Shown piece by piece: positions 40,399 through 49,378 of a stretch of 64,000 nt of DNA. A model generated the notes under the pieces. It saw only the letters and a program-made list of their open reading frames with translations. It was not told the DNA's origin and ran no database searches. Each line of letters starts with the position of its first letter. Within the stretch, counting starts at the first letter, position 1. The DNA is from Streptomyces cylindrosporus. GTDB lineage: Bacteria; Actinomycetota; Actinomycetes; Streptomycetales; Streptomycetaceae. A program made the translations under genes and the position numbers. The DNA is taken from NCBI RefSeq assembly GCF_022698165.1, contig NZ_JALDAY010000018.1:62001-126000 (forward strand), written 5' to 3'.

Positions 40399-41498
40399 GC
40401 CGTGCTCCTCGTCGGCGTGCGTCCGGCCGCGTGGAAGGCGGCGCAGGTGCCCTCGGACGACACCATCGGTGCGCCCAGGGGGTGGCGGGGGGTGCAGCGG
40501 GTGCCGTACGCGGCGCAGTCCGTGGGCAGCTTCGCCCCGGTGAGGATGGCGCCCGCGATGCACTCGGGGTCCTCGACGGGACACAGGCCGCCGACGTCGA
40601 AGCGGCGCGCGGCGTCGAACCGCTCGTACTCCTCGGCCAGTTCGAGTCCGCTGTCCGGCAGCGCCCCGATGCCGCGCCAGGCCCGGTCGGTGACCCGGAA
40701 GACCCGGCGGACGGCGTCCTGGGCGGCGGTGTTGCCGGAGCGGCGCACGGCCCGTACGTACTGGTTCTCCACCTCGGCCCGACCCTCCTCCAGCTGCCGC
40801 ACCGCCATCAGAATGCCCTCCAGCAGGTCCAGCGGCTCGAAGCCGGTGACCACGACGGGGACCTCGTAGCGGGCGGCGATCGGCTCGTACTCGGTCCAGC
40901 CCATCACCGCGCACACGTGCCCGGCGGCCAGGAAGGCCTGCACCTCGCAGTCGGGGTCGTCGAGCAGTGCCGTCATGGCGGGCGGTACGAGGACGTGGCT
41001 GACCAGCATCGAGAAGTTGGCCAGGCCCAGGCGGGCCGCGTGCAGTACGGCCATCGCGTTGGCCGGCGCGGTCGTCTCGAAGCCGACGGCGAGGAAGACC
41101 ACCTCGCGGTCGGGGTGCGCGGCGGCCAGGCGTACGGCGTCCATCGGGGCGTACACGACCCGGACGTCCGCGCCGCGGGCCCGCAGCGACAACAGGTCGG
41201 TGTCCGTGCCGGGGACGCGCAGCATGTCGCCGAAGCTGGTGAGGATCACGCCGGGGCGGGCCGCTATGGCCATGGCGCGGTCCAGGGTCTCCAGCGGGGT
41301 GACGCAGACCGGGCAGCCGGGGCCGTGGATCATCCGCATCCGGGCGGGCAGCAGTTCGTCGATGCCCTGGCGGACCAGGGTGTGGGTCTGACCGCCGCAC
41401 ACCTCCATGATCCGCCAGGGCCGGGTGGCCGTCCGTCGCAGCTCGTCCAGCAGCCGCCGGGCGAGGACGGGATCGCGGTACTCGTCGAGGTACTTCAT
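40395..41498 (-). CDS. hypD: Hydrogenase maturation protein HypD
   Basis: The protein has 367 residues. HypD carries a [4Fe-4S] cluster and assembles Fe(CN)2CO with HypC. Signatures include EVCGGQTHTL (about 34-43), the active-site loop GPGCPVCVTP (about 58-67), GFETTAP, and cluster cysteines in the C-terminal third (GLCPVEDPECI). The ATG overlaps the CBS gene stop. Length and motifs are complete. Confidence 0.97.
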   Translation of the reverse strand: MKYLDEYRDPVLARRLLDELRRTATRPWRIMEVCGGQTHTLVRQGIDELLPARMRMIHGPGCPVCVTPLETLDRAMAIAARPGVILTSFGDMLRVPGTDTDLLSLRARGADVRVVYAPMDAVRLAAAHPDREVVFLAVGFETTAPANAMAVLHAARLGLANFSMLVSHVLVPPAMTALLDDPDCEVQAFLAAGHVCAVMGWTEYEPIAARYEVPVVVTGFEPLDLLEGILMAVRQLEEGRAEVENQYVRAVRRSGNTAAQDAVRRVFRVTDRAWRGIGALPDSGLELAEEYERFDAARRFDVGGLCPVEDPECIAGAILTGAKLPTDCAAYGTRCTPRHPLGAPMVSSEGTCAAFHAAGRTPTRSTA

Positions 41499-42115
41499 CG
41501 GTGCGTGAGGTCGAGCCGGATGTCCACGACCCCCTCCACCGCCCGGATCGCCCGCGCCACCACGGGCACCAGCATCCGGTCGGGCAGGGAGCCGCCCAAA
41601 GTGACCACGCCCTCCTCCACACTGACCGTCAGGGGAGTGGTCACCGGGAGCTGGCCGAGCACGCTGTGCCGGATTTCCCCGGCGATCTCCTCGTCGTCCC
41701 GCAGGAACACCTTCAGCAGGTCACTGCGGCTCACCACGCCCTGCAGCAGGCCCACCGTGTCCACGACGGGCAGTCGCTTGACGTGCCGGCGGGCCATGAT
41801 CCGGGCGGCCTCGGCCAGCGAGGCGTCGGCGTGCACGGTCACGGCGGGCGCGCTCATCAGTTCGCCCGCGGTCACCGCTCCCGCCTTCTTCCGCTCGGCC
41901 GGATCACCCTCGTCGGTGTCCCGGAACTCCTCCTTGGCCAGCAGATCCGCCTCGGAGACCACCCCCACGACCCGGCCCTCGCCCGCCAGGACCGGCAGGG
42001 CGCTGACCTTCCACTGGTCGAGCAGTTCGACGATCTCCTTGAAGGGCGCCTCGCTGCCGACGGCGACGACGGTGTGCGTCATCACATCGCTCACGGTGTA
42101 CGGAGATTCAGGCAT
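41495..42115 (-). CDS. CBS-domain pair + BON domain protein inside the hydrogenase operon
   Basis: The protein has 206 residues. CBS1 is about 8-58 (VVGVVSEADLL), CBS2 about 80-135 (LQGVVSRSDLL) and BON about 145-203 (VEEGVVTLGGSL). It is closest to 1805-2491. It overlaps both neighbours: 8 bp with the large-subunit gene and an ATGA overlap with hypD. A nucleotide-sensing subunit is thus made in step with the hydrogenase; direct interaction is inference. Confidence 0.9.
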   Translation of the reverse strand: MPESPYTVSDVMTHTVVAVGSEAPFKEIVELLDQWKVSALPVLAGEGRVVGVVSEADLLAKEEFRDTDEGDPAERKKAGAVTAGELMSAPAVTVHADASLAEAARIMARRHVKRLPVVDTVGLLQGVVSRSDLLKVFLRDDEEIAGEIRHSVLGQLPVTTPLTVSVEEGVVTLGGSLPDRMLVPVVARAIRAVEGVVDIRLDLTHR

Positions 42116-43469
42116 CGCAGCCTCCCGTGGTCGGACCCGAGGTACGGACGACCGTCAGGTCGAGGAAGTGGGTGGAGCACGAGATGCACGGGTCGTGGTT
42201 GCGGATCGCCCGCTCGCACAGGGCCGTCAACTCGTCGTCGTCCGGGTCGTGTTCACCGATCGCGTGCTGGGCCAGCCGGCGCAGGTCGTCCTCGATCGCG
42301 CCCTGGTTCTGCGCCGTCGGCGGGACCATCAGGGCATCGGTGACGATGCCGTCGGCGTCCAGCTCGTAGCGGTGGTAGAGCATCCCGCGCGGTGCCTCGG
42401 TGGCGCCGTGGCCGACGCCCGCGACCGGGGGCACCTCGGTGTACGGCCGGGCGGGCTGCTCGTACGCGTCGATGATCCGCAGCGCCTCGGAGACGGCGTA
42501 CACACTCTCCACGGCCCGGACCAGGATCGACCGGAACGGGTTGCGGCACACCGCGCCCTCGCGCGGATCGCCCAGCCCGGCCGCCACGGCCGCCTCCAGT
42601 GCGACCGGCGACAGCTTGGCGCCGCCGATCGCGAACCGGGCCAGGGAGCCGGTGAGATGCAGTCGGCCGTCCAGCCGGGAGTGCAGCGCGGTGGAGTGCT
42701 CCACATGGGTCTCGGTGACGTGCTCGGTGAACTCCCGCACCGGGAAGGAGGCGGTGGAGCCGTCCGTGCGCAGCACCGTCGGGGTCCCGCCCTCGATGGC
42801 GTACGTGTCCGGCTCGGCCAGCGCCAGCAGATCGGCCTCGACCCGGGCGTCCGGGAACTCGAACCCGGCCACCCAGCGCACGGTCTCCCACGCGTCGTCC
42901 AGCGCCTGCTTCAACTCCTCGTGCAGCGGGCGCAGTTCCGCACGCGTCGGCACCCGGTGGAAGCCGCCGAGCCGCACGTTCACGGGATGGACCGCCCGGC
43001 CGCCGATCACCTCCATCAAGGAGTTGCCGACCTTCTTCAGCCTCAACCCCCGCTCCACCTCGGCCCGATGGGTGCGGGCCAGGTCGATCGCGCTGGTCCG
43101 GCCCAGGAAGTCCGGGGCGTGCAGCAGATAGATGTGCAGGACCTGGCTCTCGATCCACTCCCCGCAGTACAGCAGCCGGCGCAGGTCCCGGATCACCGGA
43201 TCGACGCTCACCCCGCACGCGTCCTCGATCGCCGCGCACGCGCTCATCTGGTACGCCACCGGACAGATCCCGCACACCCGCGCCGTGATGTCCGGCGGCT
43301 CGGTGTACGAGCGGCCGCGCAGGAACGCCTCGAAGAACCGCGGCGGTTCGTAGATCTCCAGCCGCGCGTCGGTGACCGTGCCGTCGTGCACATGCAGGCT
43401 CAGCGCGCCCTCGCCCTCGACCCGGGACAGCGAGCCGACGTGCAGGACACGGGATCCGCGGTGCGTCAC
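42108..43469 (-). CDS. hyhL: [NiFe] hydrogenase large (alpha) subunit, group 3b type
   Basis: The protein has 453 residues. Nickel-ligand motifs are RVCGICPVAY (Cys66, Cys69) and DPCISCSTH (Cys428, Cys431). A 19-residue tail after His434 is the peptide normally cut off by the maturation protease. Similarity to sulfhydrogenase alpha subunits and the neighbouring FAD and Fe-S genes point to a bidirectional NAD(P)-linked group 3b enzyme, like M. smegmatis Hyh. In that bacterium it is DosR-controlled and evolves H2 under hypoxia. The GTG at 43469 overlaps the small-subunit stop. Confidence 0.94.
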   Translation of the reverse strand: MTHRGSRVLHVGSLSRVEGEGALSLHVHDGTVTDARLEIYEPPRFFEAFLRGRSYTEPPDITARVCGICPVAYQMSACAAIEDACGVSVDPVIRDLRRLLYCGEWIESQVLHIYLLHAPDFLGRTSAIDLARTHRAEVERGLRLKKVGNSLMEVIGGRAVHPVNVRLGGFHRVPTRAELRPLHEELKQALDDAWETVRWVAGFEFPDARVEADLLALAEPDTYAIEGGTPTVLRTDGSTASFPVREFTEHVTETHVEHSTALHSRLDGRLHLTGSLARFAIGGAKLSPVALEAAVAAGLGDPREGAVCRNPFRSILVRAVESVYAVSEALRIIDAYEQPARPYTEVPPVAGVGHGATEAPRGMLYHRYELDADGIVTDALMVPPTAQNQGAIEDDLRRLAQHAIGEHDPDDDELTALCERAIRNHDPCISCSTHFLDLTVVRTSGPTTGGCDA

Positions 43470-44233
43470 TTGCCCAACTCCTCGTCGAAAGCGGCGGTGT
43501 TGAAGGTGTGCAGGAAGCGCCCCACGGCGTCCTCGTCGAGGCCGTCGCGGCGCAGCAGCGGGATCAGCGCGGGCAGGTTCACCGACCCGGACGGGCCGAA
43601 GCAGCCGAAGCACCCGCGGTGGTACGCCGGGCACAGCGCCCCGCACCCGGCGTGCGTGACCGGGCCCAGGCAGGGCGTGCCGTGCGCGACCGTGACACAG
43701 ACCGTGCCACGGCGCTTGCACTCGAAGCACACGCTGTGGTCCGGCACGTCCGGCTTGCGCCCGGCAAGGAAGGCGGTGATCACCTCGATGAGCTGCCGGC
43801 GGTCGATCGGGCAGCCGCGCAGCTCGAAGTCGACGTCCACATGGGCGGACACGGGCGTGGAGGTGGCGAGCGTGGAGATGTACTCGGGGTGCGCGTAGAC
43901 GGTGCGCCGGAACTCGTCGACGTCCGCGAAGTTCCGGAGGGCCTGGATGCCGCCGGCGGTCGCGCACGCCCCGATGGTCACCAGGTGTCGCGAGGCCGCG
44001 CGGATGGCCTGGATCCGCTCGGCGTCCGCGGCCGTGGTGATCGAGCCCTCGACCAGCGAGAGGTCGTAGGGGCCGGGCGCCACCGCGCTGGACGCCTCCA
44101 GGAAGTGCGAGATGTCCACCTCGCCCGCGAGCGCCAGGAGTTCGTCCTCGCAGTCCAGCAGGGTGAGCTGGCAGCCGTCGCAGGAGGCCAGCTTGAACAC
44201 GGCGAGCCGGGGCCTGGTCTTCACATCGGCCAT
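43466..44233 (-). CDS. hyhS: [NiFe] hydrogenase small (delta) subunit
   Basis: The protein has 255 residues. The proximal cluster motif CDGCQLTLLDCEDEL (Cys18, Cys21) is present, with later cysteines in GACATAGG, CFECKRRGTVC, HGTPCLGPVTHAGCGALCP and GCFGCFGP. These give three Fe-S clusters. There is no twin-arginine signal, so the enzyme is cytoplasmic, as expected for group 3b. The stop of the FAD subunit gene is 1 bp upstream of its ATG. Confidence 0.95.
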   Translation of the reverse strand: MADVKTRPRLAVFKLASCDGCQLTLLDCEDELLALAGEVDISHFLEASSAVAPGPYDLSLVEGSITTAADAERIQAIRAASRHLVTIGACATAGGIQALRNFADVDEFRRTVYAHPEYISTLATSTPVSAHVDVDFELRGCPIDRRQLIEVITAFLAGRKPDVPDHSVCFECKRRGTVCVTVAHGTPCLGPVTHAGCGALCPAYHRGCFGCFGPSGSVNLPALIPLLRRDGLDEDAVGRFLHTFNTAAFDEELGK

Positions 44234-44234
44234 C

Positions 44235-45041
44235 TCACAACTCCCTTACTGAGAGCAGGGGTTCGGCGCGCTCCCAGTCCACGACGGGACCCACCTGGCA
44301 CACCAGGAGCGGGCCGAGCTGGCAGTGCCCGCAGTGCCCGGTCGCGCAGCGCATGTTCCGCTCCAGCGAGACCTGCACCTGGTCACGGGGCACACCGAGG
44401 TGCGCGAGCTCCCGCGAGGTGGCCCGGATCATCGGCTCCGGACCGCACACGAAGGCCGTCGTCTCCTCGGGTTCGAAGTGCGCCCGCCCCAGCAGCTGGG
44501 TGACGACTCCGACGTCCCCGCGCCAGTCCACCTCGGGCTGGTCCACCGTGATCCCGGTGTACGCGGTGGCCCAACTGGCCACCTCCGCGCGGGCGATGAG
44601 GTCGCCCGGGGTGCGTGCCCCGATCAGGATGTTGACGCGCCGGTACGCGGCCGGCTCGGCCAGCACGGCGAGGATCAGCGGCCGCAGCGGGGCGAACCCG
44701 ATGCCGCCCGCCACGACGACCACGTCCCGGCCGCGCGCCCGCTCCGGCTCCCACGGGGTGCCGTAGGGCCCGCGGATGCCGACGACGTCCCCGACCCTGG
44801 CCGAGCACAGCCCGTCGGAGACCGCGCCCACGGATCGGACCGTGTGCGCGAGCCCTCCGGTGGCCTGCACGGAACTCACGGAGACCGGGATCTCGCCGCG
44901 GCCGAAGGAGTGCACCATCGCGAACTGCCCCGGCAGGAACTCGGGGAGCGCCGCGGCGACCGGCTCGAAGCGCAGCGTGACCGTGTCCGCGGTCTCCGCC
45001 CGCCGGGCGACCACGCGATGGGGGACCGGTACGGCCGTCAT
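44235..45041 (-). CDS. hyhG: Hydrogenase FAD/NAD(P)-binding (gamma) subunit
   Basis: The protein has 268 residues of the ferredoxin-NADP reductase fold: a FAD domain (about 1-100), NAD(P) domain (about 105-225; VVVVAGGIGFAPLRPLI, CGPEPMI) and a C-terminal [2Fe-2S] motif CATGHCGHCQLGPLLVC. It passes electrons between pyridine nucleotide and the hydrogenase. The ATG overlaps the CNB gene stop (ATGA). Confidence 0.94.
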   Translation of the reverse strand: MTAVPVPHRVVARRAETADTVTLRFEPVAAALPEFLPGQFAMVHSFGRGEIPVSVSSVQATGGLAHTVRSVGAVSDGLCSARVGDVVGIRGPYGTPWEPERARGRDVVVVAGGIGFAPLRPLILAVLAEPAAYRRVNILIGARTPGDLIARAEVASWATAYTGITVDQPEVDWRGDVGVVTQLLGRAHFEPEETTAFVCGPEPMIRATSRELAHLGVPRDQVQVSLERNMRCATGHCGHCQLGPLLVCQVGPVVDWERAEPLLSVREL

Positions 45042-45502
45042 CGCTCGTCCTTCGTCTCGTAGATCCCGTACAGGTCCACCAGCCGGGCGCGGGCCGCGTT
45101 CAGCCGGTGCGCGAGCACCCGGCCGACCCAGTGCTCCACGGCCCGCCCGAACTCGGGGTCGTCGAGGCACATCAGCCGGACGGCCACCGCGTCGAACTCG
45201 TAGGCCTGCAGGGGCGTCACGGCCACTGCGCCGAGCTGCCAGACGAACGGCTCGTACAGCCAGGACCAGCCGAGCAGGTCGCCGATGCCGATCGTCTCGA
45301 CGACCGGCGGGCGGCGGCCGGGCACGTGCATGTCCAGGGCCGCGGTGCCGCCGCGCAGGATCCAGAACCTGTTCGCGTTCCCGCCCTCCTCGAAGAGACG
45401 GGTGCCCTGCCGGAACTCGGCCTCGCGGCCGACGCGCAGCAGCCGCTCACGGTGCTCGGGCGGCAGGGCGTGGTTCATGCGCAGGGCGATCGAGGGGGGC
45501 AT
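45038..45502 (-). CDS. Cyclic-nucleotide-binding-fold protein inside the hydrogenase operon
   Basis: The protein has 154 residues, third paralogue of this type. RLFEEGGNANRFWILRGG is present. The altered cassette is GDLLGWSWLYEPFVWQLGA, again without the phosphate-binding Arg. The tail is RLVDLYGIYETKDER. It is locked between two hydrogenase subunit genes by overlaps on both sides (TGATG and ATGA). Stoichiometric production with the enzyme suggests a regulatory subunit or dedicated sensor; ligand unknown. Confidence 0.88.
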   Translation of the reverse strand: MPPSIALRMNHALPPEHRERLLRVGREAEFRQGTRLFEEGGNANRFWILRGGTAALDMHVPGRRPPVVETIGIGDLLGWSWLYEPFVWQLGAVAVTPLQAYEFDAVAVRLMCLDDPEFGRAVEHWVGRVLAHRLNAARARLVDLYGIYETKDER

Positions 45503-46632
45503 CAGTGCGCCTCCGTTCCGCGTTCGGCGTCCAGCGCGGCCACTTCCTCGGTGATGTCGATGCCGGCCGGGCACCAGGCGATGCACCGCCCGCAGCCGAC
45601 GCATCCGGAGGTGTCGAACTGGTCGTGCCAGGTGGAGAGTTTGTGGGTCAGCCACTGCCGGTAGCGACTGCGCGGCGAACGGCGCACCGAGCCGCCGTGC
45701 AGATACGAGAAGTCCAGGTCGAAGCAGGAGTCCCAGCGCTGCCAGCGCTCGGTGTGGTCACCGGTCAGGTCGGTGACCTCCTCCGTGGTGGTGCAGAAGC
45801 AGGTCGGACAGACCATGGTGCAGTTGCCGCAGGTCAGACAGCGCTCGGCGACATCGTTCCAGCGTTCGGCGTCCAGGCTCGCGCCCATCAGCTCCCGCAG
45901 GCCGACCGGGGGCATCGAGCGGCCCATCCGGTCCCGGGCGGCGTCCACCGAGGAGCGGGCGGTGCTTTCCATGACCGTGTCGGCGTCCCGGTGCGGGACC
46001 TGCTCCAGCAGCCGGGCGCCTTCCTCGCTGCCCGCCCGCACCAGGAACCGGTGCCCCTCCTCGTCCACCACCTCGGTCAGCGCCAGGTCGTAGCCGGGAT
46101 CGGCGGACGGCCCGCCGCCCATGGAGACGCAGAAGCAGGTCGCGCCCGGCTCGGTGCAATCGGCGGCGATCAGCAGCGCACCCCGGCGCCGCCTCCCGTA
46201 CCCGTCGTCCGCGTATCGCCCACCGGTCAGCACCCGGTCCTGGACGGCGATGGCCCGCAGGTCGCAGGGCCGGACACCGAGAAAGGCGTACGAAGGCGCC
46301 ACGGGCTCGTGCGCGGTGAACGACACCTCGCCCTCCGCCGTCCGGTCGGCGCTCCACAGCCGCTCCCGCGAGGGATGCAGGAAGTTCTTCCAGGACTGCG
46401 GCCCCGCGCTGTGCGCGAAGGCGGCCCCGTCCTCCCGGGCCACCAGCCGATACCGCCCGGCCTCCAGCTCGACACCCCACCCATAGGGCAGCGCGTCGCC
46501 CGAGGTCAGCTCGGCCAGCACGATCGCCCCGTCACGCACGGTGGGCCCGACAACGGTCCGCCCGTCCGCGACAAGCACCTTCACCAGGGCACTGAGCCCG
46601 TCCCGATCGAGCACGGCCGGGGCAGAGTTCAT
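45502..46632 (-). CDS. hyhB: Hydrogenase Fe-S (beta) subunit
   Basis: The protein has 376 residues of the sulfhydrogenase beta type. The C-terminal third has two [4Fe-4S] motifs, CLTCGNCTMVCPTCFC and CVGCGRCIAWCPAGID. The middle carries GVRPCDLRAIAVQDRVL and ADCTEPGATCFCVSMGG, typical of the family. It links the FAD subunit to the small subunit. The ATG at 46632 is preceded by GAGGAGGAGCGAC. It starts the structural operon behind an exemplary island promoter module. Confidence 0.93.
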   Translation of the reverse strand: MNSAPAVLDRDGLSALVKVLVADGRTVVGPTVRDGAIVLAELTSGDALPYGWGVELEAGRYRLVAREDGAAFAHSAGPQSWKNFLHPSRERLWSADRTAEGEVSFTAHEPVAPSYAFLGVRPCDLRAIAVQDRVLTGGRYADDGYGRRRRGALLIAADCTEPGATCFCVSMGGGPSADPGYDLALTEVVDEEGHRFLVRAGSEEGARLLEQVPHRDADTVMESTARSSVDAARDRMGRSMPPVGLRELMGASLDAERWNDVAERCLTCGNCTMVCPTCFCTTTEEVTDLTGDHTERWQRWDSCFDLDFSYLHGGSVRRSPRSRYRQWLTHKLSTWHDQFDTSGCVGCGRCIAWCPAGIDITEEVAALDAERGTEAH

Positions 46633-46658
46633 GTCGCTCCTCCTCGTCACTCGCTCCG

Positions 46659-46728
46659 CTTCCAGCCTCGAACGGGGCGTCGCGACATGGCAGGGGCCAA
46701 CCGGCCCAGCCACCAAGCCAACCGGACC
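46659..46728 (-). promoter_or_regulatory. Island promoter module for the hydrogenase structural operon
   Basis: The proximal box GGGCCAACCGGCCC (46694-46707, one mismatch) and distal AAGCCAACCGGACC (46715-46728) are 21 bp apart. An exact 24-nt spacer leads to GAGGCTGGAAG (minus, 46659-46669), 26 bp from the start codon. Confidence 0.75.
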
Positions 46729-46736
46729 CCCAACGC

Positions 46737-46815
46737 CCCAAGGGGCGCGGGGAACTGCGCGACAAGCCACGAACAACCCGCAGCCGACACACGACGCGCA
46801 GCCCCCAAAAGGGCT
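46737..46815. repeat. Dispersed Streptomyces intergenic repeat
   Basis: AAGGGGCGCGGGGAACTGCG and the following GACAAGCCACG...CACACGACGCGCAGCCCCC resemble a short element I recall from many Streptomyces intergenic regions. It ends in a small AGCCC/GGGCT hairpin (46800-46815). It lies between hypC and the hydrogenase promoter. Confidence 0.5.
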
Positions 46816-46827
46816 CCCCACCCCGCC

Positions 46828-47085
46828 TCAAGGAAGGGGCTCCCCCAACTCCCCCTCCACGGCCCCCGCCATCGCCCGCAACACATCGAGCGTCCGCAGA
46901 GCCTCGCCCTCGTCAACAAGCGTGATCGCAAACCCGACATGCACGATCACGTACGACCCCACATCAGCCTCGGGCGTACACGAAAGACACACCTCACGCC
47001 GGACCCCGCCGAAATCCACGGTCGCCATCCGCAGCCCCGCGTCGTCGTACACCTCCACGACCCGTCCCGGGATACCGAGGCACAT
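46828..47085 (-). CDS. hypC: Hydrogenase maturation chaperone HypC
   Basis: The protein has 85 residues and begins MCLGIPGRVVEV. The N-terminal Cys2 binds the iron complex with HypD and the large-subunit precursor. Length is normal. The ATG at 47085 is 4 bp after the hypF stop. A promoter module and a dispersed repeat separate it from the structural genes downstream. Confidence 0.97.
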   Translation of the reverse strand: MCLGIPGRVVEVYDDAGLRMATVDFGGVRREVCLSCTPEADVGSYVIVHVGFAITLVDEGEALRTLDVLRAMAGAVEGELGEPLP

Positions 47086-47089
47086 ACGC

Positions 47090-49378
47090 TCACTCCTCCC
47101 CGGCCAGCCGCGCCGCCGCGACCGCCGCCTGCCCGTAACTGATGCCGCCGTCCCCGACCGGGACCTCCCCGCCGACCAGCACCCGCAGCCCCTGCGCGTG
47201 CAGCCGCCGTTTCACCTCCGTGAGCAGCCGCCGGTTCACGAAGCAGCCCCCGCCGAGACACACCGTGTGCGGCGCCCCCTCGGCCACGGCCCGCGCCACC
47301 AGTTCCGCCGTCACGATCCCGAGCGTCAGATGGAAGGCCGCGGCCAGCCGCTCCACCGGTTCGCCGTCCAGCCGCCGCGTCAGCAGGTCCGCCAGCGTCG
47401 GCGCGGAGTCGTACACCCACAGCCCCTGCGCCCGCACCACCCGGTGGGCGAGCGCCGCCGCGTGCTCGTCGCCGGCCGCCGCTTCCAGCAGCACCGCCGC
47501 CTCACCCTCGTAACCGGCCCGGTCGCACAGGCCCAGCAGTGCCGCGACCGTGTCGAAGAGCCGGCCGGCGCTCGACGCCCGCGGGCAGTTGACGCCGCGT
47601 GCGACCATGGCCCGCACGGTGGCGACCTCGGCCGGATCCAGCCGGTCCGTGAACGGGCGGATGAGCCACGCGTACGGATGCGGGGAGCCCAGTGTCTCGC
47701 CGCCGAACAGCTGGCCCAGGGCCGTGCGGTACGGACGGCGCACCGCCGCGTCGCCGCCGGGCAGGGGCGCGGTCGCGAACCTGCCGACGCGGCGGTATCC
47801 GCGCAGGTCGGCGACGAGGATGTCGCCGCCCCACATGGTGCCGTCGTCGCCCAGGCCCAGTCCGTCGTACGCCACCCCCAGGAACGGCCCCTGCATCCCG
47901 TGCTCGGCCGCGCAGGCGGCCACGTGCGCGTGATGGTGCTGCACCGGGATCCGCCGCAGCGGCTGCTCCTGGGCCCACTGCGTGGACAGGTAGCCGGGGT
48001 GCAGGTCGTGGGCGAGGACCGTCGGCTCGATGCCGGTGAGGTGCTTGAGATGCTCGTACGACCCCAGGAACGCCTCGTGGGTCGTGAGGTCGGCCAGGTC
48101 CCCGGTGTGCGGTCCGAGGTGGGCCCGGCCGTCGGCGGCCAGGGTGAACGTGTGCTTCAGCTGGGCACCGGCCCCCGCGACCGGTTCGTCCACGGCGAGC
48201 GGCAGCGGGGCGGGGGCGAGTCCGCGGGCCCGGCGCACGGTGATGCGGGTCCGTCCGGCGAACTGCACCACCGAGTCGTCGTAGCGCGACCGGATGGGCC
48301 GGTCATGGGTGAGGAAGCCGTCCGCGACGCCGGTCAGCGAGCGCCGGGCCTCGGCGTCGTCGACGGCGATGGGTTCGTCGGCGCGGTTGCCGCTGGTCAC
48401 CACGAGGGGGCGGGCCAGCTCGTCGAGCAGGAGGTGGTGCAGGCCGGTGGTGGGCAGGAACAGGCCCACCCGGGTCAGGCCGGGGTGCACCTCGGGGGCG
48501 AGCGGGTCGGCGCCGTGCCGACGGGGTCGGCCCAGGAGGACGACCGGGCGTTCCGGGGAGGTCAGGGCCCGCTCCTCGGCGGCACCGATCCGGGCCAGGC
48601 GGGCGGCCGTGTCCAGGTCACGGACCATCACGGCGAATGGTTTCGTCGGCCGGTTCTTGCGGCGCCGCAGTTCTGCCACCGCCGCCGGGTCACCGGCGTC
48701 GCACACCAGTTGGAAGCCGCCGATTCCCTTCAGCGCGACGATCCCGCCGCCTTCGACGGCCTTGACCGCGGCCCGCAAGGCCTCCTCGCCGCGCAGCTCC
48801 TCCCAGGCCAGCCGGGGGCCGCAGCGGGGACAGGCGACGGGTTCGGCGTGGAAGCGGCGGTCCGCCGGATCGGCGTACTCGGCCGCGCACTGCGGGCAGA
48901 GCGGGAAGCCGCGCATGGTGGTGCGGACACGGTCGTAGGGCAGGTCCTCGATGATCGTGGCGCGTGGGCCGCAGTCGGTGCAGTTGATGAACGGGTAGCG
49001 GTGGCGGCGGTCGCCGGGGTCGTGCAGCTCGGCCAGGCAGGCGTCGCAGATCGCCGCGTCGGGCGGGATCTCCCGGGACGTGGCGGCAGGGGCGGTGGGG
49101 ACACTGTGCCGGACCCGGAAGCCCGCGCCGTACGCCGGCCGGGGCGGTCCGGCCGTCAGCCGGACGTGCCGCACGCGGGCGAGGGCCGGTGCGTCGGTGC
49201 GCAGCCGGACGGCGAACTCGTCGATGGTGCGGGACGGCCCGGCGACCTCGCCCTCCACGTGCCCGTTGACGTTGGCCACCCAGCCGGCCAGGCCGAGCGC
49301 GGACGCGGTGCGGTACACGAACGGCCGGAAGCCGACGCCCTGGACGATGCCCTCCACCTGGAAGCGCCGCACGGTCAT
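47090..49378 (-). CDS. hypF: Carbamoyltransferase HypF
   Basis: The protein has 762 residues. An acylphosphatase domain (about 1-90; VEGIVQGVGFRPFVYR) is followed by zinc-finger pairs (CDACLAEL, CTDCGPRATI, CPQCAAEY, CPRCGPRL), a YrdC domain (about 200-390) and a Kae1-like carbamoyltransferase domain (about 400-760; HHHAHVAAC, GGGCFVNRRLL). It uses carbamoyl phosphate and ATP to feed CN- synthesis on HypE. The ATG overlaps the protease gene stop (ATGA). Confidence 0.97.
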   Translation of the reverse strand: MTVRRFQVEGIVQGVGFRPFVYRTASALGLAGWVANVNGHVEGEVAGPSRTIDEFAVRLRTDAPALARVRHVRLTAGPPRPAYGAGFRVRHSVPTAPAATSREIPPDAAICDACLAELHDPGDRRHRYPFINCTDCGPRATIIEDLPYDRVRTTMRGFPLCPQCAAEYADPADRRFHAEPVACPRCGPRLAWEELRGEEALRAAVKAVEGGGIVALKGIGGFQLVCDAGDPAAVAELRRRKNRPTKPFAVMVRDLDTAARLARIGAAEERALTSPERPVVLLGRPRRHGADPLAPEVHPGLTRVGLFLPTTGLHHLLLDELARPLVVTSGNRADEPIAVDDAEARRSLTGVADGFLTHDRPIRSRYDDSVVQFAGRTRITVRRARGLAPAPLPLAVDEPVAGAGAQLKHTFTLAADGRAHLGPHTGDLADLTTHEAFLGSYEHLKHLTGIEPTVLAHDLHPGYLSTQWAQEQPLRRIPVQHHHAHVAACAAEHGMQGPFLGVAYDGLGLGDDGTMWGGDILVADLRGYRRVGRFATAPLPGGDAAVRRPYRTALGQLFGGETLGSPHPYAWLIRPFTDRLDPAEVATVRAMVARGVNCPRASSAGRLFDTVAALLGLCDRAGYEGEAAVLLEAAAGDEHAAALAHRVVRAQGLWVYDSAPTLADLLTRRLDGEPVERLAAAFHLTLGIVTAELVARAVAEGAPHTVCLGGGCFVNRRLLTEVKRRLHAQGLRVLVGGEVPVGDGGISYGQAAVAAARLAGEE

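Noticed and set aside
40431..43898. Plus-strand 1155-codon open frame opposite hypD and the hydrogenase large subunit
   Set aside because: Antisense shadow with no recognisable domain or ribosome-binding site. Real genes on the minus strand carry all motifs.
46632..46821. N-terminal extension of the hydrogenase beta subunit (63 extra codons, Cys-containing)
   Set aside because: It runs through the promoter module and the dispersed repeat. The ATG at 46632 has a strong ribosome-binding site.
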